Part shown: positions 7,700 through 17,257 of the stretch, in pieces
Numbering within the stretch: the first letter of the stretch is position 1
How the letters are laid out: the number at the start of each line of letters is the position of its first letter
From: Lachnospiraceae bacterium
GTDB taxonomy: Bacteria; Bacillota; Clostridia; Lachnospirales; Lachnospiraceae
Reading direction: 5' to 3'
Length of the DNA: 64,000 nt
Assembly (NCBI GenBank): GCA_017526745.1
Contig: JAFXQX010000020.1
Coordinates: 18,306-82,305, forward strand
Program-made: the position numbers and the translations under genes
Notes under the pieces: generated by a model
Databases searched by the model: none
Seen by the model: the letters and a program-made list of their open reading frames with translations, nothing else
Told to the model about the DNA's origin: nothing

Positions 7700-8881
7700 A
7701 TGGACAGTCTTATATATTTGGATAATGCGGCCACCGCAAAGATGAGCCGCGAGGTTTTCGAGGCGATGCAGCCGTATTTTTGCGAAGAGTACTGGAATCC
7801 TTCCAGTGCCTATTCGGTCTCCGGGGCTCTGGCGCAGAAGGTGCAAAGATCGAGGGAAGTCTTTTCCGGTCTTCTCGGATGCGATTCCAAGGAGATATAT
7901 TTTACGGGAGGCGGCAGCGAGTCCGATAACTGGGCGATAAAAGGTGTTGCGGATGCCCTTATTGGATGCGGAAAGCATGTGATCACCTCTGCGATCGAGC
8001 ACCATGCGGTTCTTCATACATGTAAGTTTCTGGAAGATCACGGGTTTGAGGTCACATATCTTCCGGTAGACGAAAACGGTCTTGTGGATACCGCACAGCT
8101 TGAAGCGGCCATCAGGCCGGATACCGTACTCATCTCGATAATGACGGCTAACAATGAGATCGGAACGATAGAGCCGGTGAAGGAGATCGGGCAGATAGCA
8201 AAAAAGCATAACGTGTACTTTCATACCGACGCTGTCCAGGCGTTCGGGCACATCCCGATCGATGTTAACGATATGAACATCGATCTTCTGTCGGCAAGCG
8301 CGCACAAGATCGGAGGACCCAAGGGCGTCGGACTGATGTACATCAGAAAAGGAACAAAGATTTCAAACCTTATCCACGGCGGAGCCCAGGAGCGTGGCAT
8401 GAGGGCGGGAACTGTAAATGCTGCCGGGATAATCGGTTTTGCCCAAGCGGCCAAGATCGCGTCAGAGAAGATGAAGGAAAATGCAGATCATGAAAGGGCT
8501 CTTCGCGACAGGCTGATAGAAAGAGTATTAGAAGAGATACCATATTCGAGACTTAACGGTGACAGGAAGATGCGTCTTCCGAACAATGCCAACTTCTGCT
8601 TCAGGTATGTCGAGGGTGAGTCTCTTCTGATAATGCTCGATAAGAACGGGATCTGCGCATCATCCGGATCCGCATGCACATCCGGTTCCCTTGACCCGTC
8701 CCATGTGCTTCTTGCGATAGGACTGCCTCATGAGATCGCGCACGGCTCACTGAGACTGACTCTTTCGCCCGAAACGACCGCCCGCGATATAGACAGGACG
8801 GTTGATACGTTAAAGACTGTTGTTCAAAGGCTGCGGGAGATGTCCCCGCTTTATGAGGATATGAAAGGAGAGACGAAATGA
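7700..8881 (+). CDS. nifS: Cysteine desulfurase, NifS/IscS type
   Basis: This PLP enzyme takes sulfur from cysteine and passes it as a persulfide to the Fe-S scaffold encoded next to it. The 393-residue sequence starts directly with the YLDNAATAKMS segment, has the PLP-contacting SAIEHHAVLHTC and HTDAVQAFG segments, the Schiff-base lysine in SASAHKIGGPKG near residue 203, and the catalytic cysteine loop SGSACTSGSLDPSHVL near residue 325, with the longer loop of class I enzymes. GGAGG stands 7 bases before the ATG. It overlaps the scaffold gene by 4 bases (ATGA), so the two are translated together. The consensus promoter and candidate Rrf2 site upstream suggest control by Fe-S or cysteine status. 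Confidence 0.95.
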   Translation: MDSLIYLDNAATAKMSREVFEAMQPYFCEEYWNPSSAYSVSGALAQKVQRSREVFSGLLGCDSKEIYFTGGGSESDNWAIKGVADALIGCGKHVITSAIEHHAVLHTCKFLEDHGFEVTYLPVDENGLVDTAQLEAAIRPDTVLISIMTANNEIGTIEPVKEIGQIAKKHNVYFHTDAVQAFGHIPIDVNDMNIDLLSASAHKIGGPKGVGLMYIRKGTKISNLIHGGAQERGMRAGTVNAAGIIGFAQAAKIASEKMKENADHERALRDRLIERVLEEIPYSRLNGDRKMRLPNNANFCFRYVEGESLLIMLDKNGICASSGSACTSGSLDPSHVLLAIGLPHEIAHGSLRLTLSPETTARDIDRTVDTLKTVVQRLREMSPLYEDMKGETK

Positions 8882-9336
8882 GCCAGGTTACCGAATACAG
8901 CGAAAAGGTCATGGACCATTTTTCGAATCCGAGAAATGTCGGACAGATAGAAGATGCATCCGGAGTCGGGACCGTCGGAAACGCAAAATGCGGAGACATA
9001 ATGAGGATGTATCTTGATATAGATGACGATCAGATAGTACGGGATGCCAAGTTCAAGACTTTCGGATGCGGTGCGGCCATCGCTACAAGCTCGATGGCAA
9101 CGGAACTCGTGAAAGGGAAAAGTGTCACCGAGGCATTAAAGGTCACAAACAAGGCAGTTATGGAAGCGCTTGACGGACTGCCTCCGATAAAGGTTCACTG
9201 TTCTCTTCTTGCGGAACAGGCGATACATGCCGCTTTGTGGGACTGGGCCGAAAAAAACGGGGTCACCATAGAAGGCCTTGACCCGCCGGTAAACGATATC
9301 GATGAGACCGAAGAGTTTTATAAGACTCCGGGCTGA
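8878..9336 (+). CDS. iscU: Fe-S cluster scaffold, NifU N-terminal/IscU type
   Basis: This 152-residue protein is the scaffold on which clusters are built from desulfurase sulfur. The three ligand cysteines are visible in NAKCGD (about residue 37), TFGCGAAIATSS (about 63) and KVHCSLLAEQAI (about 107), each in the expected IscU/NifU-N context, and the N-terminus YSEKVMDHFSNPRNVG is typical. The C-terminal Nfu and central ferredoxin domains of full NifU are absent. Its start overlaps the desulfurase stop by 4 bases, and a strong terminator follows at once, so the operon has two genes. It is also commonly annotated nifU. Confidence 0.93.
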   Translation: MSQVTEYSEKVMDHFSNPRNVGQIEDASGVGTVGNAKCGDIMRMYLDIDDDQIVRDAKFKTFGCGAAIATSSMATELVKGKSVTEALKVTNKAVMEALDGLPPIKVHCSLLAEQAIHAALWDWAEKNGVTIEGLDPPVNDIDETEEFYKTPG

Positions 9337-9365
9337 AAAAACAGAGGGATTTTCCCTCTGTTTTT
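9337..9365 (+). terminator. Intrinsic terminator of the desulfurase-scaffold operon
   Basis: A perfect 13-base stem (AAAAACAGAGGGA, loop TTT, TCCCTCTGTTTTT) begins at the stop codon of the scaffold gene and ends in a T run. Confidence 0.92.
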
Positions 9366-9366
9366 G

Positions 9367-9395
9367 TTTAAAACAGTGACAAATCTTGCTATAAT
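9367..9395 (+). promoter_or_regulatory. Possible promoter of the propeller HD-GYP gene
   Basis: A perfect TATAAT at 9390-9395 has only a weak TTTAAA 17 bases upstream, inside the T tail of the preceding terminator. The start codon is at 9428, with AAGGAG at 9413-9418. Confidence 0.45.
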
Positions 9396-9427
9396 TGTCC
9401 TGCATGATCTGTAAGGAGAAACAGCGG

Positions 9428-12400
9428 ATGAAAGACTGGAAAACATGGAAGATCGCTTTATTTACAACGATTTGTGTATGCCTGAACGTCGGTGGAAAGT
9501 TCCTGGCTGTGAGCCTGGAGCTGCCGCTATGGGCCGATTCGTTCGGAACCGCTCTTTGCGCATATATTGCAGGCCCGGTGTGCGGTGCAATGGTAGGGCT
9601 TACGGGAAATCTGGCATATTGCGTGATAAACCGGCTGTCTGCTGCATACTCCATCACCAATATCTGTCTGGGCATCATAATAGGGATCGCTGCGCGCAGA
9701 AAATGGTTCGACAGATTCTACGGATTCATGAAAGCCGCTTCTCTTGCCATGCTTACGGCACTGGCAGTATCGGTACCGATAGATCTTCTTCTTGACAACG
9801 GATATACGGGAAACATATGGGGAGACGGTGTCGTCAACTATCTTCTGGATAACGACTGGCCATTGATCCCGTGTACCATCCTCGGCCAGTTCTCCATTGA
9901 ATTTGCCGACAAAGTCCTGACTGTTGCGGCAGTTTATCTGTTCATCCTGATCGGCAGGTGGACACATAACAGCGATGACGAAACGACGCTTCAGCACAAA
10001 AGCGGTAAAAGTGCAGCTCTTATCCTGCTCCTGACAGTTTCCGCTGCGCTGGCAGTCTGTACTCCTGCGGATGCGGCCGTCTCTTCTTCCGAAACCCCCG
10101 ATTACAACGATTATGTCCAGACGGTATACAGCAGCAACAACGGCCTTCCGTGCGGCGAAGCCAATGATATCGCCCAGACGAATGACGGTGTGTTATGGAT
10201 CGGAACCTATGCGGGACTGTACAGATATAACGGACGCGAATTCCACTGGGTCGACAATTACGAGTCCGTCAAGAACGTCAACTGTCTGTATGTCGACGAG
10301 GAAGGACGTATGTGGATCGGCACGAACGACAACGGCCTTGCCATAGTCATACGGGAAAAAGTGGTTAACGTCCTTGATCAGACAAGCGGTCTGCCTTCCA
10401 ATTCAGTCCGGTGCATCACCCGGGCATCCGACGGATTCTACTATGTCGGAACTACCGGAAGCATGCAGGTCCTTCAGATGAACAACGGCCTGAAGGCTTC
10501 CAATACCCTTGATGAGATCAATTATGCAGACAGCATTTCCTCAGATGAGAACGGGCACGTTGCCACGATCTCATCCGACGGACACCTGTTCCTGTTAAAA
10601 GGCGGAGATATCATATCCACCCTTACCCTTCCGGATGCAGAGGAACTGTTCAACTGCTGCTCTTTCGCACCGGATGGAGATCTGATGGTAGGTACCTCGG
10701 CCAATCATATATACAGTTTTGATGTTTCGGGTGATTCTCTTCGGCAGCAGAAGGTCATCACATGCGATGATGTGAACGCCATCAACAACCTGAACTACCT
10801 AAGCGACGGGACAATGTTCATATCCACCGACAACGGAATATCCTATATGGACGCCGGGGGATACCACAGACTGAACACAAATGATTTTGACAATTCCATC
10901 GACAACATGCTCTACGACTATCAGGGAAACCTGTGGTTCTGCTCCTCAAGGCTGGGGCTTCTGCGTCTTGCCAAATCTCCTTTCAAGGATGTTTACGGCT
11001 CGGTCGGAATGGAGCGCAAGGTAGTAAATGCGATCGTCGACTGGCAGGACTGCTATTATATCGGGACTGATACCGGGCTTGACATAGTCGACAGAGCCTG
11101 CCGCAGGCAGATCACAAACGATCTTACAAAAGAACTTGAAGGAAAACGTATCCGCTGTATGTATGTCGACAAAGACGACCACCTGTGGGTGTGCACATAC
11201 GGAAACGGCCTTATGGAATATGCTCCTGGCGGAGATGTATGGGCATATAATGCAGAGAACGGAAGTTTCGGAAACCGTGCAAGGATAGTAACGGGGCTTT
11301 CCGACGGGACCATCCTGGCTGCCGGAGACACCGGGATCAGCTATATCAGGGATCACGAGATCAAACGGACGATCAAAAACGAAGATGGTCTGATCAATTC
11401 AATGATACTGACCATTACCGAAAGAAGCGACGGATCCATTCTTGCGGGCACGGACGGTGACGGTATTGCGATACTTAAGGACGGCAAGGTTGACGATATC
11501 CTGACGCGCGATGACGGGCTCAGCAGCGGAGTCATCCTTCGTACGATAAAGGATCCCAAGTCCGACGGGGTGTTCATCGTCACAAGTAACAGCCTGTGCT
11601 ATCTGGAGCCCGAAGGTACGGTCCGAGTTCTCGAAAAATTCCCGTATTTTAACAACTACGACATATGGGTCAAAGATGAGGATACCCTGTTTGTCATGTC
11701 CAGTGCCGGAATATACGTTGTCGAGCGCGACGAGCTCGTTGCCGGCGGCGAGATCGCATGGGAGCTTCTTGATGCCAGAAGAGGCCTCGGTACTTCTCTT
11801 ACGGCCAATTCGTGGAACTGGTACAACGGACACGGCGAACTGTTCCTTCCGTGCGATACCGGTGTATATATCATAGACGTTGAAAAGTACAACAGCGATG
11901 TCAGGTCGTACCGTATGCAGCTTGCCTCGGTATGGCTGGACGGATCGCCCCTGCCGCTGTCCCGCAGGGGAGCCATTGAGATCAGCCAGGGTGTAAACCG
12001 TGTGGAGCTTTGTCCCGAGATACTCAACTACACCATTCAGGAACCGAATGTCGGATATTTCCTTGAAGGCTACGATTCCCAGTGGACGATCGTTCCGCAG
12101 AACAGCCTTAACAACATCATATACGTCAATCTTCCGGCGGGAGACTACACATTCCATTTGGCGATCTTTGACAGTGCCGGTGAAAATGTCCTCGAAGAAA
12201 GAAAGTTCGAACTGATAAAAGAAGGCGAATTCTATGAGCAGAACAGTTTCCAGTTCTATATGCTCACGCTTTTATGCCTTATCGTTATATGGTTCACGTG
12301 GCTTGTCGTTCAAAGACAGCTCAACAGCCAGCAGATCAAACTGAACATGGCCAACCAGACCATCATGGCGATCGCAAATGCTGTCGATGCCAAGGACGTG

Positions 12401-13066
12401 CGTACCCATCAGCACTCTCTTCGCGTGGCGGAGTATTCGGTACTGATCGCACGTGAAATGAACTGTTTCAAATGGTGGCAGAGGCGTAAGGCTCTTTCAA
12501 GCCTGCGGGGAGCTGCACAGCTCCACGACATCGGCAAGATAGGTGTTCCCGACAGCGTTCTGAACAAGGTCGGCAGACTCACTGATGAGGAATACGCCCA
12601 GATGAAATCCCACGTGGACAGGGGTGCCGATATCCTGAAAGATTTCACCCTTGTTGAGCATGTAGAGGACGGAACGAGATACCACCATGAGCGGTACGAC
12701 GGACGCGGGTATCCGGACTGCCTGAAAGGTGAGGAGATCCCTCTGTTCGGCAGGATCATCGGAGTTGCCGATGCGTTTGATGCCATGACATCAAACAGGG
12801 TATACCGCAATCATATGGATACCGACTACGTTATCAATGAAATGAAACGCGGAAGGGGGACCCAGTTCGACCCCAATGTTCTTGATGCGTTCTTCCGCCT
12901 GATCGATAAGGGAATAATCAACCCTGACGAGATATACGCCCAGAAGAGCGAAGAGATACGTCAGGCGGATCAGGAAGCACATGAAGAACTTGCCCGCCGT
13001 GTGGAAGAGGACAAAAAGATCCAGGCCGCCATGATGCAGGAAGACAATAAAGGAGCCGAAGAATGA
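9428..13066 (+). CDS. Membrane sensor: ECF-S-like domain, beta-propeller, Y_Y_Y and HD-GYP domains
   Basis: The 1212-residue protein has, in order: a multi-pass membrane domain (about 1-185) resembling ECF-transporter S components; a further hydrophobic segment ending in an A-x-A-like site (about 195-217); many two-component-regulator propeller repeats (about 220-820; motifs such as GVLWIGTYAGLYRY and RMWIGTNDNGL); a Y_Y_Y-type beta domain (about 856-934); a membrane helix (about 943-964); and a cytoplasmic HD-GYP domain (about 980-1170) with HDIGK and HHERYDGRGYP intact. It should be a c-di-GMP phosphodiesterase switched by an outside ligand bound by the propeller. The start is the ATG at 9428, with AAGGAG 9 bases upstream, rather than earlier in-frame codons that lack one. 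The next gene, a BMP-type binding protein, overlaps by 4 bases and is the likely partner. Confidence 0.9.
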   Translation: MKDWKTWKIALFTTICVCLNVGGKFLAVSLELPLWADSFGTALCAYIAGPVCGAMVGLTGNLAYCVINRLSAAYSITNICLGIIIGIAARRKWFDRFYGFMKAASLAMLTALAVSVPIDLLLDNGYTGNIWGDGVVNYLLDNDWPLIPCTILGQFSIEFADKVLTVAAVYLFILIGRWTHNSDDETTLQHKSGKSAALILLLTVSAALAVCTPADAAVSSSETPDYNDYVQTVYSSNNGLPCGEANDIAQTNDGVLWIGTYAGLYRYNGREFHWVDNYESVKNVNCLYVDEEGRMWIGTNDNGLAIVIREKVVNVLDQTSGLPSNSVRCITRASDGFYYVGTTGSMQVLQMNNGLKASNTLDEINYADSISSDENGHVATISSDGHLFLLKGGDIISTLTLPDAEELFNCCSFAPDGDLMVGTSANHIYSFDVSGDSLRQQKVITCDDVNAINNLNYLSDGTMFISTDNGISYMDAGGYHRLNTNDFDNSIDNMLYDYQGNLWFCSSRLGLLRLAKSPFKDVYGSVGMERKVVNAIVDWQDCYYIGTDTGLDIVDRACRRQITNDLTKELEGKRIRCMYVDKDDHLWVCTYGNGLMEYAPGGDVWAYNAENGSFGNRARIVTGLSDGTILAAGDTGISYIRDHEIKRTIKNEDGLINSMILTITERSDGSILAGTDGDGIAILKDGKVDDILTRDDGLSSGVILRTIKDPKSDGVFIVTSNSLCYLEPEGTVRVLEKFPYFNNYDIWVKDEDTLFVMSSAGIYVVERDELVAGGEIAWELLDARRGLGTSLTANSWNWYNGHGELFLPCDTGVYIIDVEKYNSDVRSYRMQLASVWLDGSPLPLSRRGAIEISQGVNRVELCPEILNYTIQEPNVGYFLEGYDSQWTIVPQNSLNNIIYVNLPAGDYTFHLAIFDSAGENVLEERKFELIKEGEFYEQNSFQFYMLTLLCLIVIWFTWLVVQRQLNSQQIKLNMANQTIMAIANAVDAKDVRTHQHSLRVAEYSVLIAREMNCFKWWQRRKALSSLRGAAQLHDIGKIGVPDSVLNKVGRLTDEEYAQMKSHVDRGADILKDFTLVEHVEDGTRYHHERYDGRGYPDCLKGEEIPLFGRIIGVADAFDAMTSNRVYRNHMDTDYVINEMKRGRGTQFDPNVLDAFFRLIDKGIINPDEIYAQKSEEIRQADQEAHEELARRVEEDKKIQAAMMQEDNKGAEE

Positions 13067-14256
13067 AAAAAGTATATATTACAACCCTTCTGTCATGCGT
13101 GGTGATACTGACAGCATTCCTCGCCGCCTTCCGTCTGACGAACGTTACGGGGCAGCGCGACCATCTGACTGTCGGGTTCATTTATGACAATGACGAGAGC
13201 ACTCCGTACACATACAATTTCTCTCTGGCCAAAGACGCGGTGGAGAAAAAATACAAAGACCGTGTGGATATATTTACATGCAGCAACGTTCTTGATGACG
13301 AGATGGAAGAGCCTGTAAGGGAACTTGCGGAAAAGGGATGCGACATAATATTCTTTAACGGATACAGCGAGCTCGTTCCGGATCTGGCAAAAGACTACCC
13401 CGATATACAGTTCTGTCAGACATCCTACCGCGATATGGCGGGTGTTACGGTTCCCGCGAACTATCACACATTTAAGGGCGAAGCATATCAGGGACGATAT
13501 GTCTCCGGCATAGCGGCGGGAATGAAGATCAGGCAGATGATACTCGAAGGGATCATTTCGGAAGACGAAGCTGTTGTCGGATTTGTTGCTGCTTTTCCGA
13601 CACCGGAGGTAATATCCGGATACACGGCATTTCTTATGGGAGTGCGCTCTGTTGTATCCCAGGCCGTCATGCGCGTCCGCTACACCCACACCTGGAGCAG
13701 TTATGCGCAGGAAAAAAGTGCTGCGCAGGCTATGATAGACGAAGGCTGTATCGTCATCTCACAGCATACCGACACTATCGGTCCTGCGATAGCATGCGAA
13801 GAAGCCTGTGAAACAAGCCCGGTATATTTTGTCGGATATAACCAGAGCATGTCGGAAGTCGCTCCTGCCGCATCGCTTGTCACATCGAGGATCTGCTGGG
13901 AACCCTATGTCCTTTCTGCGATCGATGCAGTCATGTCAAACGAGACAATAGAATCAAAAGTCACGGGCAATATTCACGGAACCGATGTCTGTGCAGGATT
14001 TGAAAAGGGATGGGTAGAGATGGATGACCTGAACCTTCGTGTCGCGGCACAGGGAACGCAGGAAGCCATGAACAAGGCCATCAACAGATTCAAAGGCGGA
14101 TCCGTGGACTTTGTTTTCAAAGGCAATTATACCGGCGTTAACCCTAATGACGCGTCAGATACAATAGATCTTCGTAAAGGTTATATAGAAAACGAGAAAA
14201 CCTCTTATCCTCTGTTCCGTTATATCCTGACGGATATAATCACGGTTGAGGACTGA
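13063..14256 (+). CDS. Membrane-anchored BMP/PnrA-like substrate-binding protein
   Basis: The 397-residue protein starts with MKK and one hydrophobic segment, then a domain with the order of the BMP (basic membrane protein, PnrA/Med) family: VGFIYDNDES, GCDIIFFNGY, YPDIQFCQTSY, EAYQGRYVSGIAAG near residue 145, VGFVAAFPTPEVISGYTAF near 177, and ISQHTDTIGPA near 230. PnrA-type proteins bind nucleosides for ABC import, but no ABC permease or ATPase is nearby. The 4-base overlap with the upstream HD-GYP sensor suggests that it feeds ligand information to that sensor instead (inference). A cysteine within the signal segment (LLSC) could be read as a lipobox, but the hydrophobic run continues past it, favouring a membrane anchor. 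Confidence 0.8.
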   Translation: MKKVYITTLLSCVVILTAFLAAFRLTNVTGQRDHLTVGFIYDNDESTPYTYNFSLAKDAVEKKYKDRVDIFTCSNVLDDEMEEPVRELAEKGCDIIFFNGYSELVPDLAKDYPDIQFCQTSYRDMAGVTVPANYHTFKGEAYQGRYVSGIAAGMKIRQMILEGIISEDEAVVGFVAAFPTPEVISGYTAFLMGVRSVVSQAVMRVRYTHTWSSYAQEKSAAQAMIDEGCIVISQHTDTIGPAIACEEACETSPVYFVGYNQSMSEVAPAASLVTSRICWEPYVLSAIDAVMSNETIESKVTGNIHGTDVCAGFEKGWVEMDDLNLRVAAQGTQEAMNKAINRFKGGSVDFVFKGNYTGVNPNDASDTIDLRKGYIENEKTSYPLFRYILTDIITVED

Positions 14257-14263
14257 TCAAAAA

Positions 14264-15541
14264 CTATACGACCTCAAAAGCCTGTTTAAGGTCTTCGATA
14301 AGATCGTTGGCATTTTCAAGGCCGACCGAATACCTGATAAGATCAGGTGATATTCCCGCTTCTATGAGCTGTTCTTCGGAAAGCTGTCTGTGAGTGTGGC
14401 TCGCGGGATGAAGGAGGCATGTCCTTGCATCCGCAACATGAGTTGCGATCGTGGCAAGTTTCAACTTATCCATAAACTCTATGGACTTTTCTCTTCCGCC
14501 TTTTATCGCAAAGCACAATACCCCGCATGTTCCGTTCGGGAGATACTTTTTTGCCAGCTCGTGATTTTCGTCTTCGGGCAGTCCCGCATAGTGCACCCAT
14601 GCGACCTTCTCATGCTCTGATAAGAACGTTGCGATCTTAAGGGCATTCTCGCAGTGGCGCTGTACCCTTACGTGAAGCGACTCGAGTCCCGTATTGACAT
14701 AGAAGGCATTCTGCGGTGACTGGATGCATCCGAAGTCTCTCATGAGCTGTGCGGTCGCTTTGGTGATGTATGCGCCCTTTCCGAACTTTTCGGCATATAC
14801 TATCCCGTGATAGCTCTCGTCCGGAGTGGTAAGTCCGGGGAAAGCTTCCGCATGTGCCATCCAGTCAAAATTCCCGCTGTCAACGATCGCTCCTCCTACC
14901 GACACTGCGTGACCGTCCATGTATTTTGTCGTGGAATGGGTGACGATATCGGCACCCCACTCGATCGGTCTGCAGTTTACGGGTGTTGCAAACGTATTGT
15001 CGACTATAAGCGGAACACCGTGACGATGAGCCAAACGTGCAAACTTTTCTATGTCAAGGACCGTGCATGTCGGATTCGTTATCGTCTCTCCGAATACGGC
15101 CTTTGTATTCGGTCTGAAGTACTTGTCCAGTTCTTCCTCGGAAAGAGTCTGATCGACGAATGTGCATTCTATCCCCATCTTGGCCATAGTGACTGCAAAC
15201 AGATTATATGTTCCCCCGTATATGGAAGTAGATGCTATGAAATGGTCGCCCGCTTCGCATATATTAAACACCGCGAAGAAATTGGCCGCCTGGCCCGAAG
15301 ACGTCAGCATTCCCGCGTATCCTCCCTCAAGGGCCGCTATCTTGGCAGCAGCCATATCGTTGGTCGGATTCTGCAGTCTCGTGTAGAAATACCCCTCCGC
15401 CTCAAGATCGAACAGTGCACCCATGTCATCGCTCGTGCTGTATTTCCATGTCGTGCTCTGCCAGATCGGAAGCTGTCTGGGTTCGCCGTTTTGCGGCTCG
15501 TATCCTTCGTGAAGGCATTTTGTCTCAATATGTGTGTTCAT
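14264..15541 (-). CDS. metY: O-acetylhomoserine sulfhydrylase (aminocarboxypropyltransferase)
   Basis: This PLP enzyme makes homocysteine from O-acetylhomoserine and sulfide (direct sulfhydrylation in methionine synthesis). The 425-residue length and motifs fit MetY: ETKCLHEGYEP at the start, SSGQAANFFAVF near residue 82, the phosphate-binding STSIYGGTYNLF, VDNTFATPVNCRP near 180, the Schiff-base lysine in THSTTKYMDGH near 207, and the C-terminal HPASHTHRQLSEEQ. AGGAG stands before the ATG. It is the last gene of a minus-strand run after the hybrid kinase, double receiver and lipoprotein genes, only 23 bases after the lipoprotein stop, an unexpected place for a biosynthetic gene. No SAM riboswitch is seen, because no room is left for a leader. 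Confidence 0.93.
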   Translation of the reverse strand: MNTHIETKCLHEGYEPQNGEPRQLPIWQSTTWKYSTSDDMGALFDLEAEGYFYTRLQNPTNDMAAAKIAALEGGYAGMLTSSGQAANFFAVFNICEAGDHFIASTSIYGGTYNLFAVTMAKMGIECTFVDQTLSEEELDKYFRPNTKAVFGETITNPTCTVLDIEKFARLAHRHGVPLIVDNTFATPVNCRPIEWGADIVTHSTTKYMDGHAVSVGGAIVDSGNFDWMAHAEAFPGLTTPDESYHGIVYAEKFGKGAYITKATAQLMRDFGCIQSPQNAFYVNTGLESLHVRVQRHCENALKIATFLSEHEKVAWVHYAGLPEDENHELAKKYLPNGTCGVLCFAIKGGREKSIEFMDKLKLATIATHVADARTCLLHPASHTHRQLSEEQLIEAGISPDLIRYSVGLENANDLIEDLKQAFEVV

Positions 15542-15564
15542 GTTATTCTCCTGCTATCATCTGC

Positions 15565-17247
15565 TTAATCCAATATGCTGTAGAAACTGTCTATATTCTC
15601 GGCCGGAAGCTTTACCGGATCCCATCCGTAATCCTTGAACGCGGTTATGTCAAGGTTATTGGCCGCAACATAGTTTGCGATTATCTGCGCACGGAGATTT
15701 TCCCTTTCCGTGGTGTCGGCGTTGCTCTTTACCAGAGCATCATAGTGCTCTTTAAAAATCTTCCTGGCGGTGGGTTCATACTGGGCACCGTCCCCGACAA
15801 GATCGAACTTTGTGACCTCATACCCTTCAGCCGTATCTGTCTGGCGAAGGTGCATGCATCCGGGATATGATCCGCCCGAAGTGCACTCCAGCACATCGCC
15901 GTTTTTGTCATACTTGAGAACCCAGAAGTCGCCCCATACGCATATATCTTCCCTGTTCGATTCATCTTCTGCGATGATGACCGGACACGGGATCGTAACG
16001 TCCGCATCGGGATAATATCCGGCAAATTCATCTATCAGATATTTATAGAGCACGCTGTAAAATGCCTCCGGTCCCGGATACTCATACGCGGGGAGTGCCG
16101 CAGCACCTCCTGCGGGCTGGAAGTTTACAATCTTTCCTTCTTCCATCTCGCCGTACATGGCCCCAAACCTTTTTTCGGCCTCAACCTGATCTGCATTTTC
16201 AAAATCTTTGTCATCTTCGGCTTCGTAATAATATGCCTCATATCCTTTTTCGTTATACTCTACCGCAGCTCTCTTTACGATCTTAAGCCTTCCGTCCTCA
16301 AGTGCATATGCAACAACCCAGTGATTGCTCGCCGTATACAGGAGTCCGTCCTTTATCGCAAGAGGGTATGCGGTTCCTCCGCAGCAGACCTTTCCGGCTT
16401 CCTTGGGCGCGCCGTTCACATATACGAAAACAGTCGCATCGATGGCTGCCATGTTTCCGTCGAGGTTGTCATATACACCGCTTGATACGAGCAGCACGTC
16501 TTCATCCCCGATCTTTTCGTTCGCATATCCCATTCCCTTTGAAAGCTTTGTATCTACGATCTGAGTGAACGTGTCACATCCCGTAATGTCTATTGCGGGA
16601 GCCGACTCTTCCGAGATCTCTTTTAAGACTTCATCCGATGCCTCATAAGGTGCCTCTTCGGGAACCAAAGGGGCATCCGCTCCGAACTGTTTTTCGGGAT
16701 CATAGATGGACTCGGCAACCTTAACGATATCCACATTCGAAAGATCTTTTCCGACGGTGCCGAGTGAATATGCATATCCGGTCTCGACATCATACCATGT
16801 GCACAGCTTTGCGCTCTCATCGGATGATGTATACGAAAATGCCATTCCGGTCATCTGTCCTCCGGCCCAGTTGGCAAGCTTTACGTCACTGGTCTCCTGC
16901 CACTCATAATACATGCCCGAGATATCCCTGTAGTTATCACCTACAGCCTGTTCTCTTGCGGTATATTCATTTCCGTCAAGCGTAAAGACCATCTGTACGA
17001 GCGTATCGATCGCTTTCTCGGGATCATCCCTGTCCGGATTCATCAGGCTCCATGCTACATCCGTGGCGCCTTCGGGAGCCGTAAAGCCGTTTGACATGTA
17101 CTGATCGGCCTCCTCCTCGGTGCAGTCCCACCAGGGATTGGCCATTCCTGTCGAAGGCTCATCACCGTTTTTTACGGTTACGTTACATCCGCAAAGAAGC
17201 GCTGCTGCCATGACCGCCGTCACCATGATCATAATTGTCTTTTTCAT
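15565..17247 (-). CDS. Large lipoprotein of unknown function
   Basis: The product has 560 residues. The N-terminus has three positive or polar residues, a hydrophobic core and the lipobox LLCGC near residue 20, so the mature protein is lipid-anchored outside the cell. The rest is acidic, tryptophan- and tyrosine-rich, with a stretch reading VYVNGAPKEAGKVCCGGTAYPLA near residue 280 (quoted in part) and no recognised domain; the C-terminal 80 residues are helical and charged. The start at 17247 is chosen because GGAG stands 7 bases upstream; codons before it overlap the previous gene end without a ribosome site. It lies 10 bases after the double-receiver gene and upstream of metY, so it may be the outside part of the same signalling unit. 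Confidence 0.8.
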   Translation of the reverse strand: MKKTIMIMVTAVMAAALLCGCNVTVKNGDEPSTGMANPWWDCTEEEADQYMSNGFTAPEGATDVAWSLMNPDRDDPEKAIDTLVQMVFTLDGNEYTAREQAVGDNYRDISGMYYEWQETSDVKLANWAGGQMTGMAFSYTSSDESAKLCTWYDVETGYAYSLGTVGKDLSNVDIVKVAESIYDPEKQFGADAPLVPEEAPYEASDEVLKEISEESAPAIDITGCDTFTQIVDTKLSKGMGYANEKIGDEDVLLVSSGVYDNLDGNMAAIDATVFVYVNGAPKEAGKVCCGGTAYPLAIKDGLLYTASNHWVVAYALEDGRLKIVKRAAVEYNEKGYEAYYYEAEDDKDFENADQVEAEKRFGAMYGEMEEGKIVNFQPAGGAAALPAYEYPGPEAFYSVLYKYLIDEFAGYYPDADVTIPCPVIIAEDESNREDICVWGDFWVLKYDKNGDVLECTSGGSYPGCMHLRQTDTAEGYEVTKFDLVGDGAQYEPTARKIFKEHYDALVKSNADTTERENLRAQIIANYVAANNLDITAFKDYGWDPVKLPAENIDSFYSILD

Positions 17248-17257
17248 GTCATATCTC

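Noticed and set aside
14807..15568. 253-codon open frame on the plus strand opposite metY
   Set aside because: It is antisense to a clear MetY with all motifs and shows no recognisable protein features.
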